From: an uncultured Porphyromonadaceae bacterium
Lineage (GTDB): Bacteria > Bacteroidota > Bacteroidia > Bacteroidales > Muribaculaceae
Direction of reading: 5' to 3'
Length of the DNA: 64,000 nucleotides
Assembly: GCA_948467675.1 (NCBI GenBank)
Contig: CAOKFI010000003.1
Location: forward strand, 103,574 to 167,573
This document shows positions 54,526-63,959 of this stretch, piece after piece. Numbering within the stretch: the stretch's first letter is position 1; every line of letters begins with the position of its first letter. The position numbers and the translations under genes were made by a program. The notes beneath the pieces were generated by a model. The model was not told where the DNA came from. It did no database searches and was given only the letters and a program-made list of their open reading frames with translations.

Positions 54526-55730
54526 AATCCATACGTCGCGACTTCCCTATACTCGACCGCGAAATCTACAACCGGCCGCTGGTATATCTCGACAATGCCG
54601 CGACATCCCAGACCCCGCGGTGCGTGGTCGACGCGATCGACAGAATGTACTGCCACACAAAAGCCAACGTACACCGCGGCGTACACACCCTCTCGCAGGA
54701 AGCGACCGACCTGCAGGAAGCCGCACGCGAACGGGTACGCGCATTCATCAATGCCGCATCCACCCAGGAAATCATATTCACACGAGGCACGACCGAAGCC
54801 ATAAACCTCGTGGCTTCGTCAATGGGCGACCTTCTCGAAAACGGCGACGAGATAATACTCACCGCCATGGAGCATCACGCCAACATCGTGCCGTGGCAAC
54901 TGCTCCGGAGGAGAAAACGCATACTGATACGCGTAGTCCCGGTCGACGCCACCGGACAGCTCGACATGGAAGCCTACAGATCGCTGTTCAACGAACGCAC
55001 GAGACTCGTATCCGTATGCCATGTATCCAACGTGCTGGGAACAGTCAATCCCGTCAAAGAAATGATAGCCTACGCACACTCCCTCGAAGTACCCGTAGTA
55101 GTCGATGGAGCACAGGCGATAAGCCATCTGAAAGTCGACGTGCGCGATCTCGACGCCGATTTCTACGCATTCTCGTCACACAAGATGTACGGCCCGTCGG
55201 GTGTAGGTGTCCTCTACGGAAAAAAATACTGGCTCGATATGATCCCGCCATATCAGGGTGGAGGCGAAATGATATCGCACGTAAGTTTCGAACACACCAC
55301 ATGGGCCGAACTGCCGTTCAAATTCGAAGCCGGCACACCCGACTTCGTAGGCATAGCCGCATTCCGCACAGCCATCGACTACATGGAATCCATTGGCATA
55401 GAACGCATAGCCGCCCACGAACATGACCTGCTGGAATACACCACATCCCGCATGATGGAGATTCCGGGCATGCGCATATTCGGCACAGCGCCAGGAAAGG
55501 CGGCAGTGATCTCATTCCTGCTCGGCAACGAACACCACTACGACACAGGACTCCTGCTCGACAAACTCGGAATAGCAGTGCGCACCGGCCACCACTGCGC
55601 ACAGCCGCTTATGCACGCCCTCGGCGTAGAAGGCACCGTACGCGCATCGTTTGCCGTATACAACACTCGCGAAGAAGCCGACCGGTTCATCGACGCTCTC
55701 CGCCGGGTAGCAGCCATGCTCGGCCTTTAA
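54507..55730 (+). CDS. sufS: cysteine desulfurase SufS
   Basis: PLP enzyme that takes sulfur from cysteine for cluster assembly. A 407-residue class V aminotransferase-fold protein with NAATSQTPRCVVDAI, ANVHRGVHTLSQEAT, the PLP lysine K226 in SSHKMYGPSG and the persulfide cysteine C364 in RTGHHCAQPLM. Its ATG overlaps the end of sufD by 19 bases. No sufE or sufU was seen after it; the transcript appears to end at the hairpin 55732-55764. Confidence 0.96.
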   Translation: MQQLDIESIRRDFPILDREIYNRPLVYLDNAATSQTPRCVVDAIDRMYCHTKANVHRGVHTLSQEATDLQEAARERVRAFINAASTQEIIFTRGTTEAINLVASSMGDLLENGDEIILTAMEHHANIVPWQLLRRRKRILIRVVPVDATGQLDMEAYRSLFNERTRLVSVCHVSNVLGTVNPVKEMIAYAHSLEVPVVVDGAQAISHLKVDVRDLDADFYAFSSHKMYGPSGVGVLYGKKYWLDMIPPYQGGGEMISHVSFEHTTWAELPFKFEAGTPDFVGIAAFRTAIDYMESIGIERIAAHEHDLLEYTTSRMMEIPGMRIFGTAPGKAAVISFLLGNEHHYDTGLLLDKLGIAVRTGHHCAQPLMHALGVEGTVRASFAVYNTREEADRFIDALRRVAAMLGL

Positions 55731-55731
55731 C

Positions 55732-55764
55732 GGCTTTAACTTAATGTGAAATAGGGTTAAAGCC
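55732..55764 (+). terminator. hairpin after the suf operon
   Basis: GGCTTTAAC (55732-55740) and GTTAAAGCC (55756-55764), a 9-bp stem with a 15-base loop, immediately after the sufS stop. Confidence 0.6.
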
Positions 55765-55788
55765 CCGCCCACAGCACGCATTTTTTAC

Positions 55789-55796
55789 TATTTTTG
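55789..55796 (+). promoter_or_regulatory. -7 box of the DUF4919 gene
   Basis: TATTTTTG, exact TAnnTTTG, 31 bases before the ATG at 55828. Confidence 0.55.
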
Positions 55797-55827
55797 CACA
55801 TACAACAATGCAAAAACAGATCTAATC

Positions 55828-56550
55828 ATGCGTCCCAGAACCACGATCTTCACATTATTGATATGCGTGCTATCCATCATGAAAGCCGCTGTCCCGTCAT
55901 CGTCCGACAAGGAACGCATGAAACCCGTACGCCCCGATATGGACAGGATAGCCGCCGAAGTGGCCGATCCGAAATCGAAATACTACTACTCCAAGCTCAT
56001 GGCACGATACGAAGCCAACGAGACCATAATGGGCCTGGAGGACTACCGGCACCTCTATCTCGGCTACGTATTCCAGGAAGACTACAATCCTTATCGGCAT
56101 TCCGAATTCGCACAGCAGGTCGAAGAACAGTACTACAAGACCGACCACACGCGCGCCGAATGCGACACCATAATAAAATATGCCGAACTGTCGCTGGCCG
56201 ACAATCCGTTCGACCTCCGGCAGATCAACTTCCTGATATACGCACTGCGCGAGAAACAGAAAAACAATCTCGCCAACATCTGGCAATACCGCCTGAACCA
56301 TCTGCTCGAAGCCATCGTATCGACAGGAACCGGACTCGACAAAGACAACGCATGGTACGTCATCAACCCGCAGCACGAATACATGATCATAAACCTGCTC
56401 GGACACATCGCACGCAAACAGAGCTTCGAAGAACCTTACTACGACTACATAACCGTCGAAAAAAAGAAAGACAACGACCCCGAAGGCTACTATTTCAACA
56501 TACGCCACATCCTCGAAGAATACCTCCGCAAATTTCCCGACTCCGAATAA
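55828..56550 (+). CDS. DUF4919 domain-containing exported protein
   Basis: A 240-residue protein with a hydrophobic N-terminus (TIFTLLICVLSIMKAA, a probable signal peptide). The body is helical, with YYYSKLMARYEANETIMGLEDYRHLYLGYVFQ split over the family's first block, EDYNPYRHSE, NPFDLRQINFLIYALREK and ISTGTG-like IVSTGTGLDKDNAWYVI. This matches DUF4919, a Bacteroidetes-only family of unknown function, often periplasmic. It is a single gene with its own promoter, and there is no obvious link with suf or rimP. Confidence 0.85.
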   Translation: MRPRTTIFTLLICVLSIMKAAVPSSSDKERMKPVRPDMDRIAAEVADPKSKYYYSKLMARYEANETIMGLEDYRHLYLGYVFQEDYNPYRHSEFAQQVEEQYYKTDHTRAECDTIIKYAELSLADNPFDLRQINFLIYALREKQKNNLANIWQYRLNHLLEAIVSTGTGLDKDNAWYVINPQHEYMIINLLGHIARKQSFEEPYYDYITVEKKKDNDPEGYYFNIRHILEEYLRKFPDSE

Positions 56551-56709
56551 ACCCCGCCCGACTCGGCAATCAAGCATCAAGCGCAGCGGCACCCACGGCA
56601 AAGAATAGTATTCAGACAATTTCCGCCGTTAAACTTCGCTAATAATTACATTATTTAGTTAAATAACACCTCGACACTGTCCATATCACGACATAAATAC
56701 ACTGCAATT

Positions 56710-56741
56710 GTTGCGCAAAGCACAAAATATTTGTAATTTTG
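56710..56741 (+). promoter_or_regulatory. promoter of the rimP-nusA-infB operon
   Basis: GTTG (56710-56713), 20 bases, TAATTTTG (56734-56741): near-consensus with ideal spacing. It gives a leader of about 60 bases. Confidence 0.8.
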
Positions 56742-56754
56742 CAGTGTAAGCAAC

Positions 56755-56797
56755 GGAGGAGGCGAAAGTTTCCTCCTAACTTTTTATGAAAGCATAG
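56755..56797 (+). promoter_or_regulatory. rimP leader with two mutually exclusive hairpins and a 3-codon upstream frame
   Basis: GGAGGA (56755-56760) can pair with TCCTCC (56771-56776). AAAGTT (56765-56770), inside that loop, can instead pair with AACTTT (56778-56783). The two stems exclude each other. Directly after lies ATG AAA GCA TAG (56786-56797), a minimal upstream reading frame. Such an arrangement could tune translation or elongation; no experiment is implied. Confidence 0.35.
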
Positions 56798-56805
56798 CAA
56801 CGTAT

Positions 56806-57273
56806 ATGATAGATAAGGCAATACTGGACCGAGCCGTAGCCGATGCCATAGAAGGCACCGACCTATTCGTAGTCGAGACTGAAGTCCTCCCCGGAGGACG
56901 TCTTGTCGTGGCCATCGACAGCCCGGGAGCAATGGATGTCGACACCTGCGCCGGAATAGCGCGCAAAGTAGAGGCTGCGCTCGGCGACGAAGCCGGCGAC
57001 TACGAACTGGAGCTCGGATCCGCAGGTCTGACAGCTCCGTTCAAGGTACACGGACAGTATCTCAAAAACATAGGCAACGACGTGGAAGTCCTCACCCGCG
57101 ACGGACGCAAGCTCACCGGCAGGCTGATAGCAGCCACCGACAGCGATTTCACCATCGAGATCCAGCGAAAGGAGAGGCAGCCCGGACAGAAGCGCCCGGT
57201 AATAGTGGTAGAGCCTGAAGTAATAGCCAAGGCCAACGCCAAGACAGTCAAGTATTCAATAAAATTCAAATAA
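56806..57273 (+). CDS. rimP: ribosome maturation factor RimP
   Basis: Helps 30S subunit assembly. A 155-residue protein with an N-terminal alpha/beta domain (LVVAIDSPGAMDVDTCAGIA), the YELELGSAGLTAPFK segment, the hinge, and a C-terminal SH3-like barrel (VEVLTRDGRKLTGRLIAATD). The usual gene order rimP-nusA-infB follows at short distance. Confidence 0.95.
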   Translation: MIDKAILDRAVADAIEGTDLFVVETEVLPGGRLVVAIDSPGAMDVDTCAGIARKVEAALGDEAGDYELELGSAGLTAPFKVHGQYLKNIGNDVEVLTRDGRKLTGRLIAATDSDFTIEIQRKERQPGQKRPVIVVEPEVIAKANAKTVKYSIKFK

Positions 57274-57289
57274 AACCGTATCAACCCTT

Positions 57290-58546
57290 ATGGCTAAGAA
57301 AGAGGAAGCACCAAACATGGTGGAACGTTTTGCCGAGTTCAAGGAACTGAAGAACATCGACAAGACCACAATGATAAGCGTGCTCGAAGAATCGTTCCGC
57401 AACGTGCTGGCGAAAATGTTCGGCACCGACGAGAACCTTGACGTGATCATGAACCCCGACAAGGGCGACGTACAGATATTTCAGAATCTCGAAGTAGTTC
57501 CCGACGGTGAAGTGACCGACCCGAATACTCAGATAAGTCTCTCAGACGCTCGCGCCGACCAGGATCCCGACGTAGAGATCGGCGAGGAACACACAAAAGA
57601 GATATTCTTTGCCGACTTCGGACGCCGCGCCATCCTCAACCTGCGCCAGACACTCCAGTCTAAGATCCTCGACCTTCAGAAAGAGGCCATATACTCGAAG
57701 TTCAAGGAACTTGAAGGAGAGCTCGTCACCGGCGAAGTGTACCAGACATGGTCCAAAGAGACGCTCCTCCTCGACGACGACAAAAACGAGCTCCTGCTCC
57801 CTAAAAACGAATCGATACCAGGCGACTTCTTCCGCAAAGGAGAGACCGTAAGGGCCGTGATCGCCAACGTCGACAACAAGAACAACAACCCCAAGATCAC
57901 CGTAAGCCGCACCAACGAAAACTTCCTGCGCCGGCTATTCGAGATCGAAGTGCCCGAGATACACGACGGACTAATCAATATACGCGCCGTTGCACGCATA
58001 CCGGGAGAACGCGCCAAGATCGCCGTCGAGAGCTACGATGACCGCATAGACCCGGTAGGAGCTTGCGTCGGAGTAAAAGGCTCACGCATACATGGCATCG
58101 TACGCGAACTGCGCAACGAGAACATCGACGTGATCAACTATACATCCAACCCCTCCCTGTTCATCCAGCGCGCGCTCAGCCCCGCAAAAGTATCAAGCAT
58201 ACGCCTTGACGAAGAAGAAAAGAAAGCCGAAGTGTTCCTGCGCCCGGAAGAAGTATCGCTCGCAATCGGCAAAGGCGGCCTGAACATCAAACTCGCATCC
58301 ATGCTCACTGGATATGTGATCGACGTTTACCGCGACACTGAAGACGTTTACGAAGAAGACATATACCTCGACGAATTCAAAGACGAAATCGACGCATGGG
58401 TAATCGAAGCGCTCAAAAACATCGGATGCGTCACCGCCAAGGCAGTGCTCTCTACTCCACGCGAGACCCTGATCGAGAAAGCCGACCTCGAAGAATCGAC
58501 AGTCGACACCGTGCTCGAGACTCTGCGCGCGGAGTTTGAGGACTGA
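57290..58546 (+). CDS. nusA: transcription termination/antitermination factor NusA
   Basis: Binds RNA polymerase and RNA during pausing and termination. A 418-residue protein with an N-terminal polymerase-binding domain (about 1-130), S1 domain (about 135-205, VTGEVYQTWSKETLLL), KH1 (about 225-290, with GACVGVKGSRIHGIVREL) and KH2 (about 300-350, AIGKGGLNIKLAS). A short C-terminal helical part (ALKNIGCVTAKAVL) follows. It is the short Bacteroidetes type without the two full acidic repeats of E. coli NusA. Confidence 0.96.
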   Translation: MAKKEEAPNMVERFAEFKELKNIDKTTMISVLEESFRNVLAKMFGTDENLDVIMNPDKGDVQIFQNLEVVPDGEVTDPNTQISLSDARADQDPDVEIGEEHTKEIFFADFGRRAILNLRQTLQSKILDLQKEAIYSKFKELEGELVTGEVYQTWSKETLLLDDDKNELLLPKNESIPGDFFRKGETVRAVIANVDNKNNNPKITVSRTNENFLRRLFEIEVPEIHDGLINIRAVARIPGERAKIAVESYDDRIDPVGACVGVKGSRIHGIVRELRNENIDVINYTSNPSLFIQRALSPAKVSSIRLDEEEKKAEVFLRPEEVSLAIGKGGLNIKLASMLTGYVIDVYRDTEDVYEEDIYLDEFKDEIDAWVIEALKNIGCVTAKAVLSTPRETLIEKADLEESTVDTVLETLRAEFED

Positions 58547-58605
58547 TAATCCCGCCGTCAGCGACTCTCCTCACAATTAAAAGATAGAAAATCACTTACC
58601 TATAT

Positions 58606-61600
58606 ATGGCGAAAACGAAAATCAGCAAAGTAGCGAAAGACCTCAACGTGGCACTACCCACCGTCGTAGAGTTCCTGCGCAAAAAAAACATCACCGTCGA
58701 CGACAACCCCAATGCCCGCATTGAGGAAGACGTCTACGAACTCCTGGTGCACGAGTTCAAAAACGACAAAGATCTCAAGCACCGCTCCTCGCAGATAGCG
58801 TCCGAGCGTCAGGAGGCACGCGCCCGCATGACACCTAAGGAAAAGGAAACACCCAAGCCTAAAGACGAGGAGGAAAAGCTCTTTGCCGAACGCCCCAAGC
58901 CTAAAATACTGGGTAAGATCGACTTGGACTCCAAAGGCAATCCAGTGGCAAAGACTCCGGAACCGGCTCCCGTAACCGAAAAACCGGAATCGGCACCCGT
59001 TCAGGAGCCGAAACAGGAACCGGTAGCCGAGAAACCCGCCGAACCTGTTCCCGCTCCCGCGGTGGAGAAACCGGCCGAAAAACCTGTACAGAAACCGGAG
59101 CCGGTAGCCGAAAAGCCCGCCGAACCCGCTCCCGCTCCCGCACCCGCAGTGGAGAAACCGGCCGAAAAACCTGTACAGAAACCGGAGCCAGTAGCCGAGA
59201 AGCCCGCCGAACCCGCTCCCGCTCCCGCGGTGGAGAAACCGGTCGAAAAACCGGCACCCGCACCCGTTCAGGAGCCGAAAAAGACAGCTCCGGAGGCTGA
59301 AACGAAAACAGAGACCCCGGAGGCTACAGCACCGGCGGCTGGCGAAGTATTCCGCCTGCCTGCCGACAAAGCGCCCGGACTGCAGCTCAACGTTGTAGGC
59401 AAAATCGACCTGTCGGCCATAAACCAGTCTACACGTCCCAAGAAAAAGACCAAAGAGGAACGCCGCGCCGAACGTAACGGAAAAGCCGGCGCGCCCGGAA
59501 CTCAGGGAGCCGCCGCAAATGCCGGAGGCGACCGTCGCAAACGCAAGCGCATAAACGGTAAGGAAAAAGTAGATATAGAAAAAACTGCCGGACAGAATCC
59601 AGGCGGAAATCAGGGCGGACGCAACAACGACGCCCCGCGACGTGAGAAAGGCGGAAACGGTTCGCAGCGCCGCGACGACCGCACACGCCGTCCCGTACAT
59701 ACCGAAGTCAACGAGGAAGACGTACAGAAGCAGGTAAAAGAGACTCTCGCACGCCTCACCAACAAGGATAAAGGCCAGAAAAAAGGCGCTAAATGGCGTA
59801 AGGAAAAACGCGAGGCATTCGCATCGCGTGAACGCGAACACGCCGAAATGGAAGAAGCTGAAAGCCGCGTGCTGAAGCTCACCGAATTCGTGACCGCCAA
59901 CGACCTCGCCATGATGATGGACGTACCCATCAACAACGTAATAGGCACATGTATGAACCTCGGCGTAATGGTGTCGATCAACCAGCGCCTCGACGCCGAA
60001 ACCATCAATATCGTGGCCGAAGAATTCGGGTTCCGCACAGAATATGTATCGGCCGAAGTTGTTGAAGCCATATCCCAGGAAGAGGACAGCGAAGAGGATC
60101 TGACCACACGCCCGCCGATCGTGACTGTGATGGGCCACGTCGACCACGGCAAAACCTCATTGCTCGACTATATACGCCAGGCCAACGTCATAGCAGGCGA
60201 AGCCGGCGGCATAACACAGCATATCGGCGCATACAATGTCAAGCTCCCCGACGGACGCCGTATCACATTCCTCGACACACCGGGTCACGAAGCGTTCACC
60301 GCCATGCGTGCCCGCGGTGCAAAAGTCACCGACCTCTGTATTATCATAGTCGCTGCCGACGACAATGTGATGCCCCAGACTGTCGAAGCAATCAACCACG
60401 CATCGGCAGCTGGCGTACCCATAGTATTCGCTATCAACAAGATTGACAAGCCCGCAGCAAACCCCGACAAGGTGAAGGAGGAACTCGCCGCAATGAACTA
60501 TCTGGTAGAGGAATGGGGCGGAAAATACCAGTCTCAGGACATCTCGGCCAAGAAAGGAATAGGCGTCAACGAACTCATGGAGAAAGTACTCCTCGAAGCC
60601 GAAATGCTTGACCTGAAAGCCAATCCCGACCGTCTGGCATCCGGCTCGATAATAGAATCGTCGCTCGACAAAGGCCGCGGATACGTAGCCACCGTACTCG
60701 TACAGAACGGTACCCTGCGAGTAGGCGATGTAGTGCTCGCCGGTACCCACTACGGCAAGATCAAAGCCATGTTCAACGAACGCAACCAGCGCATCAACGA
60801 AGCCGGACCGGCTACTCCCGCCCTCGTGCTCGGACTCAACGGCGCTCCCGCAGCAGGCGATACATTCAACGTAATGGAGACCGAACAGGAAGCACGCGAG
60901 ATCGCCACCAAACGAGAACAGCTCCAGCGCGAACTCAACGCCCGCACCAAGAAGATCCTGACTCTCGAGGATATCGGACGACGCCGCGCTGTAGGCAACT
61001 TCCAGGAGCTCAACATAATCGTCAAAGGCGACGTCGACGGCTCGATCGAGGCGCTCAGCGACTCCCTGCTCAAACTGTCGACCCCTGAGATACAGGTCAA
61101 CGTAATCCACAAAGCCGTCGGAGCTATATCCGAAAGCGACGTCGACCTCGCAGCAGCATCCGATGCCGTGATCATAGGCTTCCAGGTACGCCCGTCGCAG
61201 GCCGCACGCCGCGCCGCCGAACGTGCAGGCGTAGAGATACGACTCTACTCAGTCATATATCAGGCCATCGAAGAGGTGAAGGACGCTATGGCAGGCATGC
61301 TCGCCCCCGAGATCAAGGAAGAAATCACCGGTACAGCCGAAGTGCTCCAGACATATCATATATCAAAAGTCGGAACAATCGCAGGTGCCATTGTGCGAGA
61401 AGGCAAGATCAAGCGCTCTTGCAAAGTCCGCCTGATACGCGACGGCATAGTACGGTTCACAGGCGAACTCGGCTCGCTCAAACGATTCAAGGACGACGTC
61501 AAGGAAGTCCTCTCGGGATACGATTGCGGTCTGAGCATAGCCGGATACAACGATCTTAAAGAGGGTGACTTCATCGAGGGATTCGAAGAAGTGGAAGTGA

Positions 61601-61614
61601 ACCGCTCCCTCTGA
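58606..61614 (+). CDS. infB: translation initiation factor IF-2
   Basis: GTPase that brings initiator tRNA to the 30S subunit. A 1002-residue protein: an N-terminal IF2N helix ([20 protein letters not shown]), a long Pro/Ala/Glu/Lys-rich linker (about 65-390) with three imperfect repeats, a second IF2N, then the GTPase domain with GHVDHGKT (510-517), DTPGHEAF, and NKIDKP, and domains II to IV ending at 1002. The core is intact. Downstream lies the terminator 61640-61668. Confidence 0.97.
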   Translation: MAKTKISKVAKDLNVALPTVVEFLRKKNITVDDNPNARIEEDVYELLVHEFKNDKDLKHRSSQIASERQEARARMTPKEKETPKPKDEEEKLFAERPKPKILGKIDLDSKGNPVAKTPEPAPVTEKPESAPVQEPKQEPVAEKPAEPVPAPAVEKPAEKPVQKPEPVAEKPAEPAPAPAPAVEKPAEKPVQKPEPVAEKPAEPAPAPAVEKPVEKPAPAPVQEPKKTAPEAETKTETPEATAPAAGEVFRLPADKAPGLQLNVVGKIDLSAINQSTRPKKKTKEERRAERNGKAGAPGTQGAAANAGGDRRKRKRINGKEKVDIEKTAGQNPGGNQGGRNNDAPRREKGGNGSQRRDDRTRRPVHTEVNEEDVQKQVKETLARLTNKDKGQKKGAKWRKEKREAFASREREHAEMEEAESRVLKLTEFVTANDLAMMMDVPINNVIGTCMNLGVMVSINQRLDAETINIVAEEFGFRTEYVSAEVVEAISQEEDSEEDLTTRPPIVTVMGHVDHGKTSLLDYIRQANVIAGEAGGITQHIGAYNVKLPDGRRITFLDTPGHEAFTAMRARGAKVTDLCIIIVAADDNVMPQTVEAINHASAAGVPIVFAINKIDKPAANPDKVKEELAAMNYLVEEWGGKYQSQDISAKKGIGVNELMEKVLLEAEMLDLKANPDRLASGSIIESSLDKGRGYVATVLVQNGTLRVGDVVLAGTHYGKIKAMFNERNQRINEAGPATPALVLGLNGAPAAGDTFNVMETEQEAREIATKREQLQRELNARTKKILTLEDIGRRRAVGNFQELNIIVKGDVDGSIEALSDSLLKLSTPEIQVNVIHKAVGAISESDVDLAAASDAVIIGFQVRPSQAARRAAERAGVEIRLYSVIYQAIEEVKDAMAGMLAPEIKEEITGTAEVLQTYHISKVGTIAGAIVREGKIKRSCKVRLIRDGIVRFTGELGSLKRFKDDVKEVLSGYDCGLSIAGYNDLKEGDFIEGFEEVEVNRSL
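59023..59277 (+). repeat. imperfect tandem repeat in the infB linker
   Basis: Three copies beginning GTAGCCGA at 59023, 59104 and 59191 (units of 81, 87 and about 87 bases). They encode [20 protein letters not shown] segments. The copies differ by a few bases and by one Ala-Pro insertion. Confidence 0.8.
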
Positions 61615-61639
61615 CAAGCGCACCTCCCCATACAATACG

Positions 61640-61668
61640 ACGCATTTGCCGGTATCCGGCAAATGCGT
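61640..61668 (+). terminator. terminator of the rimP-nusA-infB operon
   Basis: ACGCATTTGCCGG (61640-61652), loop TAT, CCGGCAAATGCGT (61656-61668): a perfect 13-bp stem 26 bases after infB. Confidence 0.88.
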
Positions 61669-61737
61669 TGTCATAACCATCCGTCCGGTTATCTATAAAC
61701 ACATATCCTACTGACAATCTGTATCGCACTGTAACCA

Positions 61738-61869
61738 ATGAGAAAAGCAACGATTTCACTCGCAACGGCCATCTTGACAACCATGACGATGCACGCCGGA
61801 TACGGAAAAGCTCCGGCACATCTCGACTACGACAGCCTCAACCTCCACCACCATCGAACGACTGCTTGA
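61738..61869 (+). CDS. tiny secreted-peptide-like reading frame, possible gene remnant
   Basis: ATG at 61738 opens a 43-residue frame, starting MRKATISLATAILTTMTMHAGYG, which reads as a signal peptide, then KAPAHLDYDSLNL and HHHRTTA. In another frame over the last 40 bases the sequence reads TTIERLLEFDAMQP before a TAA at 61889-61891. That reads more like protein than HHHRTTA does, so a one-base shift near 61847 may have broken a slightly longer gene. No homologue is recognised. It is 27 bases upstream of folK. Confidence 0.3.
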   Translation: MRKATISLATAILTTMTMHAGYGKAPAHLDYDSLNLHHHRTTA

Positions 61870-61895
61870 GTTCGATGCCATGCAACCGTAACACA

Positions 61896-62363
61896 ATGAC
61901 CATAGCATACATCAACATAGGCTCTAACAAAGGAGACCGCCGCACACTCACCGACAGAGCGGTAGCCATGATAGAACAGACGCTCGGCGCCACAGCTTGC
62001 CGCGCCCCCGTCTACCAGAGTCCGGCATGGGGATATGAATCCGACATGCCCTATCTCAACCTCGGCATAACCATACCGACATCGCTGTCACCGGAGACAC
62101 TGCTCGCCGCTCTACACAGAATCGAACAGGCCATCAGCACCGCATCGCACCGCGATGCCGACGGATCATACATAGACCGCGAGATCGACATAGACCTCAT
62201 CTGCCTCGGCGATACCGTAGCCCGCACACCCGCGCTCACACTGCCCCACCCCCGCATGCACCTGCGCCAGTTCGTACTCGTACCTATGGCCGCGCTCATC
62301 CCGGGCTGGCGCCATCCCGTCACAGGCCTCACTCCCGCCGACATGATACGCGACCTGGTCTGA
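61896..62363 (+). CDS. folK: 2-amino-4-hydroxy-6-hydroxymethyldihydropteridine pyrophosphokinase
   Basis: Folate synthesis step: transfers pyrophosphate from ATP to the pterin. A 155-residue protein with AYINIGSNKGDR, VYQSPAWGYESDMPYLNL, the family's REIDIDLICLGD metal/substrate motif and LPHPRMHLRQFVLVPMAAL. The start ATG at 61896 is used (an upstream in-frame TTG is ignored). Confidence 0.94.
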   Translation: MTIAYINIGSNKGDRRTLTDRAVAMIEQTLGATACRAPVYQSPAWGYESDMPYLNLGITIPTSLSPETLLAALHRIEQAISTASHRDADGSYIDREIDIDLICLGDTVARTPALTLPHPRMHLRQFVLVPMAALIPGWRHPVTGLTPADMIRDLV

Positions 62364-62365
62364 CT

Positions 62366-62397
62366 GTTGCATATTACCGATCTTTTCCTTATCTTTG
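62366..62397 (+). promoter_or_regulatory. promoter of the nfeD-SPFH operon
   Basis: GTTG (62366-62369), 20 bases, TATCTTTG (62390-62397), 26 bases before the ATG at 62424. Good match in sequence and spacing. Confidence 0.8.
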
Positions 62398-62423
62398 GGA
62401 AAACCGAACTTAACACAACCGAT

Positions 62424-62873
62424 ATGGATCTCTGGATAATCTGGCTGATAGCGGGAGCCGTATTGCTCATCATCGAGTTGCTGAGCGGTATCGTGGCTAC
62501 ACTGTGCGTGGCTGTCGGATGTATTGCGGCCGCCGTTGCCGCGCTTGCAGGAACAGGCATAGAACTGCAGCTCGCCTCAATGGCCGCAGGAATCATACTC
62601 GCGTTCATCTTCATAGCCCCTATGGTAAACCGCATGCGCCGCCGCAAATCAGGCCGTCGCGAGGAGTACAACAGCAACATGAACGCACTGATCGGACGCG
62701 AAGCCATAATGACAAAGGAATACGTCAGCGAAGCGGAACCCGGACGAGCACGCATAGACGGCGACAACTGGCAGGTGCGCAGCGCCGACGGATCACCGGT
62801 ACCGCGGGGATCCCATGTCACTGTGACCGGCTACGAAAGCATAATCCTTATAGTGAAACGCACCGAACAATAA
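62424..62873 (+). CDS. NfeD family membrane protein
   Basis: A 149-residue protein with two or three N-terminal helices (IIWLIAGAVLLIIELLSGIV, TLCVAVGCIAAAVAALAG and LASMAAGIILAFIFIAPM) and a C-terminal OB-fold-like domain (about 95-149: LIGREAIMTKEY ... VTVTGYESIILIVKR). NfeD proteins work with SPFH-domain proteins in membrane microdomains; the next gene, 23 bases away, encodes that partner. This is the short form without the ClpP-like protease domain. Confidence 0.9.
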   Translation: MDLWIIWLIAGAVLLIIELLSGIVATLCVAVGCIAAAVAALAGTGIELQLASMAAGIILAFIFIAPMVNRMRRRKSGRREEYNSNMNALIGREAIMTKEYVSEAEPGRARIDGDNWQVRSADGSPVPRGSHVTVTGYESIILIVKRTEQ

Positions 62874-62896
62874 ACCATCAAAACACCATCTGAAAA

Positions 62897-63880
62897 ATGA
62901 CAGGAACCTACATTTTACTCGGACTGATAGTCCTGATCGTGATCATAACGGTATCGGCAGGAGTAAAGATCGTGCCGCAGTCGGAAACACGCGTCGTAGA
63001 GCGCCTCGGACGCTTCCACAGCGTACTGTCTCCGGGACTGAACATCATCTGGCCCTTCATCGACAAACCGAAAGTGGTATATACAAGGCGCGTGGAGACT
63101 ATGGTCAACGGCCGGGTAATGGTCACCGTGTCATCGTCGAGCGCCATCGATCTGCGTGAACAGGTCTACGACTTCCCGGCACAGCAGGTGATCACTAAAG
63201 ACAATGTGACAACCGAGATCAACGCCCTCCTGTATTTCCAGATAGTCGATGCGAAAAAAGCCGTATACGAGATCGACAATCTGCCAAACGCACTCGAGAA
63301 ACTGACGCAGACATCGCTCCGAAACGTGATCGGCGAACTCGAGCTCGACCAGACACTGACCTCGCGCGACACCATCAACACACGCCTCCAGGTGATTCTC
63401 GACGACGTAACAAACAAATGGGGCGTCAAGGTGAACCGCGTCGAGCTTCAGGATATAACACCCCCGAAAAGCGTACGCGAAGCCATGGAGAAACAGATGC
63501 AGGCCGAGCGCAACCGACGCGCCGAGATCCTCAACGCCGAAGGCCAGAAAACATCGGCCATACTCCTCTCCGAGGGCGAAAAACAATCACAGATCAACCA
63601 GGCCTCTGCAATAAAAGAAGCCGAGATACTGCGGGCCGAAGGCGAGGCGCGGGCCAAAGTGCTCACAGCACAGGCCGAAGCCGAAGCCATAACACGGGTA
63701 GCCGAGGCGATAAAGGCGTCAGATACCGACCCCGCCACCTACATGCTCGCCATGAAGTATATCGAGACACTGCGCGAGATGACATCCGGAAAAGACAACA
63801 AGACCGTCTACGTGCCTTACGAGGCATCGGGAGTGCTCAGCTCAATAGGCTCGATCAAAAACCTGTTCGACGGCAAATGA
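62897..63880 (+). CDS. SPFH-domain (stomatin/paraslipin, QmcA-like) membrane protein
   Basis: A 327-residue protein with an N-terminal membrane anchor (YILLGLIVLIVIITVSAGV), the SPFH/band-7 domain (about 25-190; VPQSETRVVERLGRFHSVLSPGL split across the family's opening block and LREQVYDFPAQQVITKDNV), and a long coiled coil (EAMEKQMQAERNRRAEILNA onward) with Ala/Glu-rich repeats. It forms oligomeric membrane rings with NfeD in a protein quality-control or membrane-microdomain role, as known from paraslipins. The C-terminal tip ends in LFDGK. Confidence 0.92.
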   Translation: MTGTYILLGLIVLIVIITVSAGVKIVPQSETRVVERLGRFHSVLSPGLNIIWPFIDKPKVVYTRRVETMVNGRVMVTVSSSSAIDLREQVYDFPAQQVITKDNVTTEINALLYFQIVDAKKAVYEIDNLPNALEKLTQTSLRNVIGELELDQTLTSRDTINTRLQVILDDVTNKWGVKVNRVELQDITPPKSVREAMEKQMQAERNRRAEILNAEGQKTSAILLSEGEKQSQINQASAIKEAEILRAEGEARAKVLTAQAEAEAITRVAEAIKASDTDPATYMLAMKYIETLREMTSGKDNKTVYVPYEASGVLSSIGSIKNLFDGK

Positions 63881-63909
63881 CGTCGATGACATAGCAATAA
63901 GACAAAATC

Positions 63910-63935
63910 GGCGGCGATCCGGGTTGGTAGCCGCC
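63910..63935 (+). terminator. possible terminator hairpin of the nfeD-SPFH operon
   Basis: GGCGGC (63910-63915) and GCCGCC (63930-63935) with a 14-base loop, 30 bases past the stop. A weak candidate. Confidence 0.35.
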
Positions 63936-63959
63936 CGGTGTGGGGTTTAAAGATAAATT

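Noticed and set aside
59023..59277. Repeat array considered as a CRISPR
   Set aside because: The repeats are in frame inside infB, have no unique spacers and encode a Pro/Ala linker.
58654..60147. 497-residue minus-strand frame rich in Phe, Gly and Arg opposite infB
   Set aside because: Mirror of the infB Pro/Glu/Lys repeat region; the repeated composition explains the open frame.
60157..61110. 317-residue minus-strand frame opposite infB
   Set aside because: Antisense to the conserved IF-2 GTPase domain, no independent evidence.
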